A DNA stretch of 64,000 nucleotides, taken from NCBI RefSeq assembly GCF_000519185.1, contig NZ_JAFA01000004.1:35949-99948 (forward strand), written 5' to 3'. Shown piece by piece: positions 55,802-64,000 of this stretch. Source of the stretch: Paraburkholderia nodosa DSM 21604 (GTDB taxonomy: Bacteria; Pseudomonadota; Gammaproteobacteria; Burkholderiales; Burkholderiaceae). The translations under genes were made by a program, and so were the position numbers. Position 1 is the first letter of the stretch, and every line of letters starts with the position of its first letter. The notes beneath the pieces were generated by a model. The model was given only the letters and a program-made list of their open reading frames with translations, was not told the origin of the DNA and did no database searches.

Positions 55802-56830
55802 TCAGGCCGACTCCTGCGTCAGGTCGCCCGGCGTATCGACGCCCGACGCGAACAGCGGCGCCGCGTCGACCGGCACCGCGCGGCCCGTGGCTGGCGCGCG
55901 GCGCAGAACCGACCAGTAATAGCGGTAGCTCGCGCGGTCGTGCAGCGTGTCGCCGTGACGTGTCGGACCCCATTGCGCGTGTTGCGCGGCCAGCAGGATT
56001 TCGGCGGCCAGGACGATTTCTTCGTCGCGCGGCGCGAAAGCGGCCACGATCGCGGGAATCTGCGCCGGGTGAATGCTCCACATGCGCGTGTAGCCGAACT
56101 CGTTGCGTGCGCGGCGCGCGTCGTTCGCTACCACGTCCATGTCGCGCACTTCCGTACTCACGTTGTGCGAGGGCACGCGGCCGAACGCGTGGCACGCGGC
56201 CGCGATTTCGAGCTTCGCGCGGCGCACGAGCGGGTGGTCGAACTGTCCGGGCGAGCGCATGGCCGTGTCGGGAATCGCGCCGTCGTGCGCAGAGACGAAG
56301 TCCATCAGCCCGAAGCTCAGCGACTCCACGCCGCGCAGCGCGGCGAGGTCGAACACGCGCGCGAGGGCGCCATGCGTTTCGACGAGCAATTGAACGGGAA
56401 TGGGTTTGTCGATGCCCATCTCGACGCGCGTGGCCTCGATGAACGCCGTCATTTCGGCGGCGTCGCCCACAGCGCGGATCTTCGGCAGGGTGACGAAGGC
56501 CGGCGCGCGCTTCGCGGCGCGCAGGATCATGCGCACGTCGTCGCGCCAGTGCGGGTGATGGAAATCGTGGATGCGCACGCCGACGCGGCCGAAGCGGTCG
56601 TGTTCGCCGCCGATGAGCGACGCCACGAGTTCGGCGTGTTCGGCCTCGCGGCCGACCTGCGCGCCGTCTTCGCAATCGAGCGTGATGTCGAATACCGGGC
56701 CCAACTGCTGCTGCAGCGCGAGCGATTTGAGCATCAGCTTCTCACTGCCCGCGTAGTGGTCGCATGCGGGCAGGATGGCGGGCGGCGCTTCGCCGTCAAA
56801 CAGCACTTCTGCTGGGAGAATGGCGCGCAT
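55802..56830 (-). CDS. HpcH/HpaI-family aldolase/lyase (CitE-like)
   Basis: A 342-residue CitE-like TIM-barrel protein. Family features are PVFDITLDCEDGAQVG (metal-site Asp/Glu region), VTLPKIRAV, PVQLLVETHGALARV, SLSFGLMDFVSAHDG and MWSIHPAQIPAIV. Such lyases cleave or form acyl-CoA esters such as malyl-CoA or citramalyl-CoA. It lies 242 bp downstream of mdh on the same strand. The specific substrate is unknown, though a link to malate or acetyl-CoA metabolism is a fair inference. Confidence 0.88.
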   Translation of the reverse strand: MRAILPAEVLFDGEAPPAILPACDHYAGSEKLMLKSLALQQQLGPVFDITLDCEDGAQVGREAEHAELVASLIGGEHDRFGRVGVRIHDFHHPHWRDDVRMILRAAKRAPAFVTLPKIRAVGDAAEMTAFIEATRVEMGIDKPIPVQLLVETHGALARVFDLAALRGVESLSFGLMDFVSAHDGAIPDTAMRSPGQFDHPLVRRAKLEIAAACHAFGRVPSHNVSTEVRDMDVVANDARRARNEFGYTRMWSIHPAQIPAIVAAFAPRDEEIVLAAEILLAAQHAQWGPTRHGDTLHDRASYRYYWSVLRRAPATGRAVPVDAAPLFASGVDTPGDLTQESA

Positions 56831-56936
56831 CTTCGGCGTCGGGAGTCGAGTTTTGTAGGAGATACCGGATTCGGATGCGTCCTGCCGGCAACGTGGTCAG
56901 GGCAAGGCGCATGCGGATCGGGTGGGGCGCATAGCC

Positions 56937-56969
56937 GGGCCCGCCTAGGGGGCCCGCCAAGGGCGGCCC
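56937..56969. repeat. GC-rich direct repeat and hairpin between mdh and the lyase gene
   Basis: GGGCCCGCC occurs at 56937-56945 and 56950-56958. The second copy can pair with GGGCGGCCC (56961-56969) into a tight hairpin. It may slow or attenuate read-through from mdh. Confidence 0.5.
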
Positions 56970-57028
56970 GCATGGAACGGGCCGCGCGGGCTGGGCCACG
57001 GAGGCTGCCCCCGCGTACCCATCCAGCA

Positions 57029-57061
57029 GAACGGAACGGGCGTCAATCGCGCGTTCCGTTC
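57029..57061. other. Hairpin 11 bp after mdh
   Basis: Inverted repeat GAACGGAAC/GTTCCGTTC with a 15-nt loop, directly after the mdh stop. No T run follows on the mdh strand, so termination would be weak; it may be an mRNA 3'-end stabiliser. Confidence 0.5.
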
Positions 57062-57072
57062 GTACAGTTGGC

Positions 57073-58059
57073 TTACTTGCCGAGCAGGTGAGCCACGCCT
57101 TCGCGCTCTTCGAGCAGCTCGTTGAGCGTGCCGTCCATCTTCTCGCGCGAGAATGCGTCGATTTCGAGGCCTTCCACGCGCTTGTATTCGCCGTTTTCGC
57201 AGGTCACCGGCACGCCGTAGATGATGTCTTCGGGAATGCCGTACGAGCCGTCCGACGGGATACCCATCGTGACCCACTTGCCGTTCGTGCCGAGGACCCA
57301 GTCACGCACGTGGTCGATCGCTGCGTTGGCGGCCGATGCTGCCGACGAGAGGCCGCGCGCTTCGATGATCGCCGCGCCGCGCTTGCCGACCGTCGGGATG
57401 AACGTGTTGCGGTTCCATTCGTCGTCGTTGATCAGCTGGGTCAGCGACTGGCCTTCCGCCGTTGCGACACGGAAGTCGGGGTACATCGTCGGCGAGTGGT
57501 TGCCCCACACGGCGAGCTTCTCGATCGACGCGACCGGCTTGCCCGACTTGGCGGCGAGTTGCGAGAGCGCGCGGTTGTGGTCCAGACGCAGCATGGCGGT
57601 GAAGTTCTTCTTCGGCAGATCCGGAGCCGACTTCATGGCGATGTAGGCGTTCGTGTTGGCCGGGTTGCCGACCACCAGCACCTTCACATCGCGGCTGGCG
57701 ACGTCGTTCAGCGCCTTGCCCTGAACCGTGAAGATTTCGGCGTTGGCCGAGAGCAGGTCCTTACGTTCCATGCCCTTCGAGCGCGGACGTGCGCCAACCA
57801 GCAGGGCGACGTCGGCGTCCTTGAACGCGACCTTCGGGTCGTCGGTGATGACCACGCCCGCGAGCAGCGGGAATGCGCAGTCGTCGAGTTCCATCACGAC
57901 GCCCTTGACGGCGGCTTGCGCCTGCGGCAGGTCGAGCAGTTGCAGGATAACGGGCTGATCCTTGCCGAGCAGGTCGCCATTCGCAATGCGGAACAGCAGG
58001 GAGTAAGCGATCTGACCTGCGGCGCCGGTGACGGCAACGCGCTTTGCGGGCTTAGCCAT
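57073..58059 (-). CDS. mdh: Malate dehydrogenase
   Basis: A 328-residue NAD-dependent malate dehydrogenase of the cytosolic/beta-proteobacterial type. It has the nucleotide motif [12 protein letters not shown] (Gly12 to Gly15), the mobile loop [15 protein letters not shown] with substrate arginines, NPANTNAY and the catalytic His in [15 protein letters not shown] lies nine bases before the ATG at 58059. The frame continues open upstream to 58449, but similarity starts at [12 protein letters not shown]. Confidence 0.97.
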
Positions 58060-58549
58060 TGAAAATCTCCAGGAAGATGCGTTAGACGCCAGGGTAAAAC
58101 GCCATTCTATATGCGCGATACACGAAGCGTAGGTGAAACAGGCGGTCTTTCCCGCCGGCGTGCGCGCTTCACTGGAACAACCATGACTGACAAGCCGTGA
58201 AGCGTGCGCCGCCGGCGCGGACCGCCGTGCCGGTAACCTGTGCAACATGGCAAGAGGTGAACGGGGCGCCCTTCGAGGGACACCAGACGCTGGCCGCTTC
58301 GCGTGTGCCGACTCCTGCAACAGCTCGCTCGGGCTCTCCCACAGACGCGCGGCGCGCAACGACTCACGCGTGCCGGCTGGGCGGATCGAAACCTCTACTG
58401 CGTTTACTGCGTGAGGGAACAGCATCGTGCAAGGCGGCTCGCGGCGCATTCGCCGCGAGGTGGATGCAGCCGGCGGCTCCTCTTCGTCATGCCGGTTTCA
58501 TGTCCTGAAACTAGCATGCAGCCCGCCCGCAAACCCTTGCTCGATCGGG
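58060..58549. other. Long leader/intergenic region upstream of mdh
   Basis: 490 bp with no supported gene. It contains a perfect 9-bp hairpin CTCGCGGCG-CATT-CGCCGCGAG (58438-58459). If the promoter at 58550-58578 is the one used, this whole stretch is an mdh 5' leader or a separate RNA. A TAGAAT element closer to mdh (58103-58108, minus strand) has no matching -35. Confidence 0.5.
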
Positions 58550-58578
58550 AGTGTAGGAGTCGTCAGGGTCAAAGTCAA
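58550..58578 (-). promoter_or_regulatory. Minus-strand sigma-70-type promoter (mdh side)
   Basis: On the minus strand, TTGACT (58578-58573), a 17-bp spacer and TACACT (58555-58550). It is oriented toward mdh, about 490 bp away, and abuts the 22-bp palindrome. Confidence 0.62.
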
Positions 58579-58585
58579 CAGTATC

Positions 58586-58607
58586 TTATGTCTTATATAA
58601 GACATAA
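58586..58607. promoter_or_regulatory. Perfect 22-bp palindrome, candidate GntR operator
   Basis: Half-site TTATGTCTTAT followed by its exact reverse complement. It lies between the mdh-side promoter and the gntR start and contains TATAAG, a -10-like hexamer for gntR. A GntR dimer encoded 46 bp downstream is the natural binder. Confidence 0.75.
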
Positions 58608-58652
58608 CTATTGCAGGCAAAATGCTTGATGCGTAGGGGGGTTTATGTTGAA

Positions 58653-59459
58653 ATGCGCGCCATGAGTGCAAACCCGGCCAGCAACGCGAATTCCACCGCT
58701 CCCGAGAGCGGGGCTCCAGCGTCTGCGCCCGCGGTTCCACCGTCCCCCACCTTCAGTCCGCTGTACCAGCAGATCAAGGGGCTCATTACACAGAGCCTCG
58801 AGTCCGGCGAATGGAAGCCCGGCGAAATCATCCCCAGCGAAGTCGAACTGGCCGCCCGTTACAAGGTGAGCCAGGGGACCGTGCGCAAGGCGATCGACGA
58901 GCTGGCTGCCGACAATCTGCTGGTGCGCCGCCAGGGCAAGGGCACGTTTGTTGCAACGCACAACGAAGAGCGCGCCCAGTTTCGCTTTCTTAGATTACTC
59001 GCCGATGACGGCGCGGAGCACCCGCACGTGAGCAGGCTGCTCGAGTGCCGGCGCCTGCGCGCTTCGGCCGAGATCGCGCGCCAGCTCGACCTCAAGCCCT
59101 CGGATCCGGTGGTGCTGATCCGGCGTCTGCTGCAGTTCGACGGCGAAAGCACCGTGCTCGACGAGATCTGGCTGCCCGGCGGCGTGTTCCGCGGGCTCAC
59201 GAGCGAGCGTCTCGCCGAGTACAAAGGCCCGCTCTACGCCATGTTCGAGGCGGAATTCGGCACGCGCATGATTCGTGCGACCGAGAAGATCCGCGCCGTG
59301 GCCGCGGAGCCCACGGTGGCCGACCTTCTCAAGGTGCCTGCAGGTTTTCCTTTGCTATCGGTCGAGCGCGTGTCCTATACCTATGGAGACCGGCCGGTCG
59401 AGGTGCGCCGCGGATGGTATGTCACAACCGGGTACTACTATCAGAATGATTTGAGTTGA
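58653..59459 (+). CDS. GntR/HutC-family regulator with UTRA domain
   Basis: A 268-residue regulator with a disordered Ala/Pro-rich N-terminus (about 35 residues). The GntR winged helix (SPLYQQIKGLITQSLESGEW, then YKVSQGTVRKAIDELA) and a UTRA effector domain (SDPVVLIRRLLQFDGE, and EVRRGWYVTTGYYYQND) follow. It sits at the head of the sdh-gltA arm and divergent from mdh, so it probably coordinates TCA genes in response to a small metabolite. A G-rich stretch precedes Met at 58653; Met at 58662 is equally possible. Confidence 0.92.
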   Translation: MRAMSANPASNANSTAPESGAPASAPAVPPSPTFSPLYQQIKGLITQSLESGEWKPGEIIPSEVELAARYKVSQGTVRKAIDELAADNLLVRRQGKGTFVATHNEERAQFRFLRLLADDGAEHPHVSRLLECRRLRASAEIARQLDLKPSDPVVLIRRLLQFDGESTVLDEIWLPGGVFRGLTSERLAEYKGPLYAMFEAEFGTRMIRATEKIRAVAAEPTVADLLKVPAGFPLLSVERVSYTYGDRPVEVRRGWYVTTGYYYQNDLS

Positions 59460-59557
59460 CGGGCGGCCGCGCGAAAAAGGCGCGGAGCCCTTCCCCAGAG
59501 TGCCTTTGCTTGCGCGCACCACCAGCCGTACCCGACGTGGATTTCGCTGCAGCGCGA

Positions 59558-59595
59558 TATAAAAAGGCGCTAAAATTGCGAATTAGTGTTAACAC
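59558..59595 (+). promoter_or_regulatory. Possible sdh promoter elements
   Basis: Within the 152-bp gap before sdhC are an AT-rich TATAAA (59558-59563), without a good -35, and a perfect palindrome GTGTTAACAC (59586-59595) close to the ribosome binding site. Weak evidence; sdhC could also be read from the gntR promoter. Confidence 0.35.
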
Positions 59596-59611
59596 ATAGT
59601 AGGGGTCTAGC

Positions 59612-60028
59612 ATGGCAGAAGCCGCAAAAAAACCGAGGCCGGAATACCGGAACATCGGGCTTGGGCAGATATTGTTCGCATACCGCCTGCCTCTGGCCGG
59701 TCGTGTGTCGATCGGCCACCGCATCAGCGGTGTGTTGTTGTTCCTGTTCCTGCCTTTCATCTTGTTCCTGTTGGACCAGAGCCTCACTTCGGAGCTGAGC
59801 TTCGAGGTATTCAAGGGCTTCCTCTCGAACATCATCATCAAGCTCATCGTGCTGGTCCTCGGATGGGCGTTCCTGTTTCACTTCTGCGCTGGCGTGCGTC
59901 ACCTGTGCATGGACTTCAACCATAGCCTCGTGAGCAAGGAAAAAGGCAAGTCGACCTCCCTGGTCGTCGTGATCATCTCCACGGTCCTCACGATCGCCTT
60001 TGCGGCAAAACTCTTCGGAGCGTTCTAA
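59612..60028 (+). CDS. sdhC: Succinate dehydrogenase cytochrome b556 subunit
   Basis: A 138-residue membrane subunit of complex II with three helices. SIGHRISGVLLFLFLPF carries the quinone-site Ser/Arg region and HFCAGVRHLCMDF carries the haem-ligand His. It anchors SdhAB and passes electrons to ubiquinone. AGGGG precedes the ATG. sdhD begins three bases after its stop. Confidence 0.96.
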   Translation: MAEAAKKPRPEYRNIGLGQILFAYRLPLAGRVSIGHRISGVLLFLFLPFILFLLDQSLTSELSFEVFKGFLSNIIIKLIVLVLGWAFLFHFCAGVRHLCMDFNHSLVSKEKGKSTSLVVVIISTVLTIAFAAKLFGAF

Positions 60029-60031
60029 AAA

Positions 60032-60400
60032 ATGTCGGCTAAAAACGGTATCGGTCCGAAGCGCCTTGTCGTCGGCGCTCACTACGGCATTCGCGACTGG
60101 ATCGCGCAACGCGCCACCGCCGTGATCATGGCGATCTACACGATCGTGCTGCTCGTCCTGTTCTTCGGCGCGCACGACTTCTCGTATGACGGCTGGGCCT
60201 CGATCTTCGCCGCGCAGTGGATGAAGCTCGCGACGTTCGTCACCCTGATCGCGCTGTTCCTGCACGCGTGGGTTGGCGTGCGTGACATCTGGATGGACTA
60301 CATCAAGCCGGTCGGCCTGCGCATCACGCTGGACGTCCTCACGATCGCATGGCTGCTGGGCAGCCTCGGCTACGCCGCTCAGATTCTCTGGAGAGTGTAA
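60032..60400 (+). CDS. sdhD: Succinate dehydrogenase membrane anchor subunit
   Basis: A 122-residue hydrophobic subunit with three helices. It has a conserved start [20 protein letters not shown] and [20 protein letters not shown], which contains the His and Asp-Tyr residues that contact haem and quinone. It lies between sdhC and sdhA with gaps of a few bases. Confidence 0.96.
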   Translation: MSAKNGIGPKRLVVGAHYGIRDWIAQRATAVIMAIYTIVLLVLFFGAHDFSYDGWASIFAAQWMKLATFVTLIALFLHAWVGVRDIWMDYIKPVGLRITLDVLTIAWLLGSLGYAAQILWRV

Positions 60401-60404
60401 AAGA

Positions 60405-62180
60405 ATGGCTGCAATCAAGAATTCATTGCCGCGTCGCAAGTTCGACGTGGTCATCGTCGGTGCTGGCGGCTCGGGGATGCGCGCTTCGCTGCAACTCGCG
60501 CGCGCCGGCCTGTCGGTTTGTGTGCTCTCGAAGGTGTTCCCCACGCGTTCGCACACGGTGGCGGCGCAGGGCGGCATCGGCGCCTCGCTCGGCAACATGA
60601 GCGAAGACAACTGGCACTTCCACTTCTACGACACGATCAAGGGCTCCGACTGGCTCGGCGACCAGGACGCGATCGAGTTCATGTGCCGTGAAGCGCCGCA
60701 CGCCGTGTACGAACTCGAACACATGGGCATGCCGTTCGACCGTAACGCCGACGGCACGATCTACCAGCGCCCGTTCGGCGGCCACACGGCCAACTACGGC
60801 GAGAAGCCGGTCCAGCGCGCCTGTGCTGCTGCTGACCGTACCGGCCACGCGCTGCTGCACACGCTGTACCAGCAGAACGTTGCGGCGAAGACCACGTTCT
60901 TCGTCGAATGGATGGCGCTCGACCTGATCCGCGACGCCGAAGGCGACGTGCTCGGCGTGACCGCGCTCGAAATGGAAACGGGCGACGTCTATATCCTCGA
61001 AGGCAAGACCACGCTGTTCGCCACGGGCGGCGCGGGCCGGATCTTCGCGGCATCGACCAACGCGTTCATCAACACCGGTGACGGCCTTGGCATGGCGGCC
61101 CGTTCGGGCATCGCGCTGCAAGACATGGAGTTCTGGCAGTTCCACCCGACCGGCGTGGCCGGCGCGGGCGTGCTGATCACGGAAGGCGTGCGCGGCGAAG
61201 GCGGCATTCTGCGTAACTCGAACGGCGAGCGCTTCATGGAGCGTTACGCGCCGACCCTGAAGGACCTGGCGCCGCGCGACTTCGTTTCGCGTTCGATGGA
61301 CCAGGAAATCAAGGAAGGCCGTGGCGTGGGTCCGCACAAGGACCACGTGCTGCTCGACCTGTCGCACATCGGCGCCGAGACGATCATGAAGCGTCTGCCG
61401 TCGATCCGCGAAATCGCGCTCAAGTTCGCGAACGTGGACTGTATCAAGGAGCCGATCCCGGTCGTGCCGACCATCCACTACCAGATGGGCGGCATCCCGA
61501 CGAACATCAACGGCCAGGTCGTTGGCACGCCGAAGGGTCACGAGGAAGTCGTCAACGGCTTCTACGCCGTGGGCGAATGCTCGTGCGTCTCGGTGCACGG
61601 CGCAAACCGTCTGGGCACGAACTCGCTGCTCGACCTCGTGGTGTTCGGCCGTGCGGCTGGCAACCACATCGTCAAGCACGTCAAGGAACTGCGCGATCAC
61701 AAGCCGCTGCCGGCCGACGCCGCCGACTTCGCGCTCTCGCGCCTCGCCGAGCTCGACAAGTCGACCTCGGGCGAGTACGCGCAAAGCGTCGCGAACGACA
61801 TCCGCGGCTCGATGCAGAAGCACGCAGGCGTGTTCCGCACCTCGAAGCTGCTGGAAGACGGCGTGAAGGACATCGCGCAGATCGCTGAGCGCGCGAAGCA
61901 CATCCACCTGAAGGACAAGTCGAAGGTGTTCAACACGGCGCGCGTGGAAGCGCTCGAAGTGGCGAACCTGGTCGAAGTTGCGCGCGCAACGATGGTTTCG
62001 GCGGAAGCCCGCAAGGAAAGCCGTGGTGCGCACGCACAGAGCGACTACGAACACCGCGACGACGAAAACTGGCTGCGCCATACGCTCTGGTTCAGCGAAG
62101 GCGACCGACTCGAATACAAGCCGGTCCACATGCAACCGCTGACCGTCGAGTCCGTGCCGCCGAAGGCGCGTACGTTCTAA
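60405..62180 (+). CDS. sdhA: Succinate dehydrogenase flavoprotein subunit
   Basis: A 591-residue FAD subunit oxidising succinate to fumarate. It has the dinucleotide motif [12 protein letters not shown] (GAGGSG 19-24), the covalent-FAD His50 in [11 protein letters not shown], and active-site stretches HPTGVAGAG and [23 protein letters not shown] and the C-terminal [14 protein letters not shown] region are also present. ATG at 60405 is four bases after the sdhD stop, with GGAGAG upstream. Flavin attachment should be helped by the sdhE product encoded downstream. Confidence 0.98.
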   Translation: MAAIKNSLPRRKFDVVIVGAGGSGMRASLQLARAGLSVCVLSKVFPTRSHTVAAQGGIGASLGNMSEDNWHFHFYDTIKGSDWLGDQDAIEFMCREAPHAVYELEHMGMPFDRNADGTIYQRPFGGHTANYGEKPVQRACAAADRTGHALLHTLYQQNVAAKTTFFVEWMALDLIRDAEGDVLGVTALEMETGDVYILEGKTTLFATGGAGRIFAASTNAFINTGDGLGMAARSGIALQDMEFWQFHPTGVAGAGVLITEGVRGEGGILRNSNGERFMERYAPTLKDLAPRDFVSRSMDQEIKEGRGVGPHKDHVLLDLSHIGAETIMKRLPSIREIALKFANVDCIKEPIPVVPTIHYQMGGIPTNINGQVVGTPKGHEEVVNGFYAVGECSCVSVHGANRLGTNSLLDLVVFGRAAGNHIVKHVKELRDHKPLPADAADFALSRLAELDKSTSGEYAQSVANDIRGSMQKHAGVFRTSKLLEDGVKDIAQIAERAKHIHLKDKSKVFNTARVEALEVANLVEVARATMVSAEARKESRGAHAQSDYEHRDDENWLRHTLWFSEGDRLEYKPVHMQPLTVESVPPKARTF

Positions 62181-62208
62181 GGCACACGCCAGTCAAAAGG
62201 AATTGGAA

Positions 62209-62910
62209 ATGGCCAAACGCATTTTTGAAGTCTATCGCTACGACCCGGACAAGGACGCGGCGCCGCGCATGCAAACGTACGAGCTGGAACTCACGCACGA
62301 GCGCATGCTGCTCGACGCGCTGCTCAAGCTCAAGGAAGTGGACGAAACGCTGTCGTTCCGCCGTTCGTGCCGTGAAGGCGTGTGCGGTTCGGACGCCATG
62401 AACATCAACGGCAAGAACGGTCTCGCCTGCCTGACGAACCTGAACGACCTGCCGGCGAAAATCGTCCTGCGTCCGCTGCCGGGCCTGCCCGTCGTGCGCG
62501 ACCTGATCTGCGACTTCACGCAGTTCTTCAACCAGTACCACTCGATCAAGCCGTACCTGATCAACGACACGCCGCCGCCCGAGAAGGAGCGTCTGCAGTC
62601 GCCTGAGCAGCGTGACGAACTCGACGGCCTGTACGAGTGTATTCTGTGCGCAAGCTGCTCGACCTCGTGCCCGAGCTTCTGGTGGAACCCGGACAAGTTC
62701 GTCGGCCCGGCAGGTCTGCTGCAGGCTTACCGCTTCATCGCGGACAGCCGCGACGAAGCGACCGGCGAGCGCCTCGACAACCTCGAGGACCCGTACCGTC
62801 TGTTCCGTTGCCATACGATCATGAACTGCGTCGACGTTTGCCCGAAGGGCCTGAACCCGACGAAGGCGATCGGCAAGATCAAGGAACTGATGTTCCGCCG
62901 CGCGGTTTGA
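62209..62910 (+). CDS. sdhB: Succinate dehydrogenase iron-sulfur subunit
   Basis: A 233-residue electron-transfer subunit. It shows the [2Fe-2S] ligands in [12 protein letters not shown] and CLTNL, and the [4Fe-4S]/[3Fe-4S] ligands in [15 protein letters not shown] and [14 protein letters not shown]. It starts at the ATG after AAAGGA; an in-frame TTG two codons earlier is less likely. Confidence 0.97.
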   Translation: MAKRIFEVYRYDPDKDAAPRMQTYELELTHERMLLDALLKLKEVDETLSFRRSCREGVCGSDAMNINGKNGLACLTNLNDLPAKIVLRPLPGLPVVRDLICDFTQFFNQYHSIKPYLINDTPPPEKERLQSPEQRDELDGLYECILCASCSTSCPSFWWNPDKFVGPAGLLQAYRFIADSRDEATGERLDNLEDPYRLFRCHTIMNCVDVCPKGLNPTKAIGKIKELMFRRAV

Positions 62911-62925
62911 TGTTGCTGTTCTGAA

Positions 62926-63192
62926 ATGGAATCGCACCAGTCTGACCCTCATCGCCGCGCGCGCCTTCGCTGGCGCGCGCGGCGCGGCCTGCTCGAAAAT
63001 GATCTGATTTTTGAGCGGTTTTTCGAGCGCTATGAGCATGAACTCAGCGACGCCGATGTGGGCGCTCTCACGCGTCTGCTCGAGCTGAGCGATAACGACC
63101 TGATGGACTTGCTGCTCGCGCGCAAGGAACCAGAAGGCGACCTTGCCGACCCGGACGTGAAGCGGGTGCTGGAGCTGCTTCGGAACGTCTGA
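62926..63192 (+). CDS. sdhE: FAD assembly factor SdhE
   Basis: An 88-residue SdhE/YgfY protein with the degenerate signature RARRGLLENDLIFERFF (classically RGMREMD) and a helical end LMDLLLARKEP. It promotes covalent flavinylation of SdhA. It lies 15 bp after sdhB in the same operon, a common Burkholderiales arrangement. Confidence 0.93.
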   Translation: MESHQSDPHRRARLRWRARRGLLENDLIFERFFERYEHELSDADVGALTRLLELSDNDLMDLLLARKEPEGDLADPDVKRVLELLRNV

Positions 63193-63281
63193 GCGCGGCG
63201 GCGCGCAGTGATGTGGACTGCCGCCGCTCCGGACGTACAAAACTATCGAATCCCGTGTTTATCTTCGATTGAGGATGTGCT

Positions 63282-64000
63282 ATGACCCCGTCTGATGTAA
63301 AAGCCACGCTATCGTTCAGCGACAATTCGCCGAGCGTCGAAATGCCGATCTACAAGGGCACGATGGGCCCCGATGTGATCGACATCCGCAAACTGTACGG
63401 TCAGACCGGCAAGTTCACGTACGACCCTGGCTTCATGTCGACGGCGTCGTGCAACTCGGCGATCACGTATATCGACGGCGACAAGGGCGAGCTGCTGTAC
63501 CGCGGCTACCCGATCGACAACCTCGCGCAAAACGCCGACTTCCTCGAAACCTGCTACCTGCTGTACCGCGGCGAACTGCCGAACGCGGCGCAGAAGGAAG
63601 AGTTCGTGAAGACCGTCACGCAGCACACGATGGTTCACGAGCAAATGCAGTTCTTCTTCCGCGGCTTCCGCCGCGACGCGCACCCGATGGCGATCCTCGT
63701 CGCCGCAGTCGGCGCGCTGTCGGCGTTCTATCACGACTCGCTCGACATCAACAATCCGAAGCACCGTGAAGTTTCGGCGATCCGCATGATCGCGAAGCTG
63801 CCGACGCTGGTCGCCATGGCGTACAAGTACTCGATCGGCCAGCCGTTCGTGTATCCGCAGAACGACCTCTCGTACAGCGCGAACTTCATGCGCATGATGT
63901 TCTCGAACCCGTGCGAAGAGTACAAGGTCAACGACGTGCTCGTGCGCGCGCTCGACCGTATCCTCATCCTGCACGCCGACCACGAGCAGAACGCTTCGAC
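63282..64000 (+). CDS. gltA: Citrate synthase, 3' end beyond window
   Basis: The first 239 residues of a type II (hexameric, NADH-sensitive class) citrate synthase. It starts [20 protein letters not shown], then [39 protein letters not shown] and the truncated active-site region [14 protein letters not shown]. It condenses oxaloacetate and acetyl-CoA. GAGGATG lies ahead of the ATG at 63282. The gene follows sdhE by 89 bp and is cut by the window edge. Confidence 0.97.
   Translation, partial: MTPSDVKATLSFSDNSPSVEMPIYKGTMGPDVIDIRKLYGQTGKFTYDPGFMSTASCNSAITYIDGDKGELLYRGYPIDNLAQNADFLETCYLLYRGELPNAAQKEEFVKTVTQHTMVHEQMQFFFRGFRRDAHPMAILVAAVGALSAFYHDSLDINNPKHREVSAIRMIAKLPTLVAMAYKYSIGQPFVYPQNDLSYSANFMRMMFSNPCEEYKVNDVLVRALDRILILHADHEQNAS

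Noticed and set aside
58197..58629. Short plus-strand open frames in the mdh/gntR intergenic region
   Set aside because: No ribosome binding sites, no recognisable motifs, and they cross the promoter and palindrome.
1..64000. Search for genomic island, prophage, CRISPR, IS element or toxin-antitoxin module
   Set aside because: No integrase, transposase, attachment repeats, repeat arrays or matching gene pairs were seen; composition and gene style are uniform.

Overview
The window looks like 64 kb of a Burkholderia-type (most likely Paraburkholderia) chromosome. The DNA is GC-rich, the protein styles are Burkholderiales, and a complete TCA block (mdh, HpcH/HpaI lyase, prpD, acnA, then gntR, sdhCDAB, sdhE, gltA) sits among many small transporter and regulator units. 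I see no integrase, transposase, tRNA, rRNA, CRISPR array, phage gene or toxin-antitoxin pair, so this reads as ordinary chromosome with sugar, polyamine and drug-efflux modules.

Layout. 1-4.5 kb: the 3' part of prfC, a Pat-like multidomain protein acetyltransferase with an eroded ATP-grasp region, and a hypothetical gene. 4.6-15 kb: an IclR regulator divergent from a nine-gene sugar operon. It holds a CUT2 ABC importer, a split UxaA-type dehydratase, an aldo/keto reductase, an amidohydrolase lactonase, an SDR and a FAH-family hydrolase. Together these make a non-phosphorylative L-fucose-like route ending in pyruvate and lactate. 15-31 kb: thioesterase, chemoreceptor, AGE epimerase, MgtC-like protein, a 51-residue protein behind twin palindromic repeats, flavin reductase, porin, class A penicillin-binding protein, a Cache chemoreceptor, and copA behind a textbook CueR-type promoter. 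31-36.7 kb: a DUF1254/DUF1214 lipoprotein and a large DUF748 (AsmA-like) envelope protein. 36.7-44.4 kb: a MocR-type regulator divergent from a polyamine-type ABC importer, with direct repeats between them, and a convergent amidase. 44.5-50.6 kb: a TetR-HlyD-ABC ATPase-ABC permease-NodT efflux operon with overlapping genes, then an orphan LuxR-type response regulator.

50.7-64 kb is the TCA region. mdh, the lyase, a small exported protein, prpD and acnA run on the minus strand. gntR, sdhC, sdhD, sdhA, sdhB, sdhE and gltA run on the plus strand; gltA is cut by the window edge. The two arms diverge from a 593-bp intergenic region. It contains a perfect 22-bp palindrome and a strong minus-strand promoter about 490 bp upstream of mdh, which implies a long leader or an unannotated RNA.

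The most informative signals outside the genes are five operator or promoter arrangements: IclR, CueR, MocR, TetR and GntR sites, each beside its expected gene. I found no convincing unknown defence or mobile system. The best candidates for new biology are the mdh/gntR intergenic region, the small protein with twin repeats, the Pat-like enzyme with its degraded ATP-grasp, and the split dehydratase in the sugar pathway.
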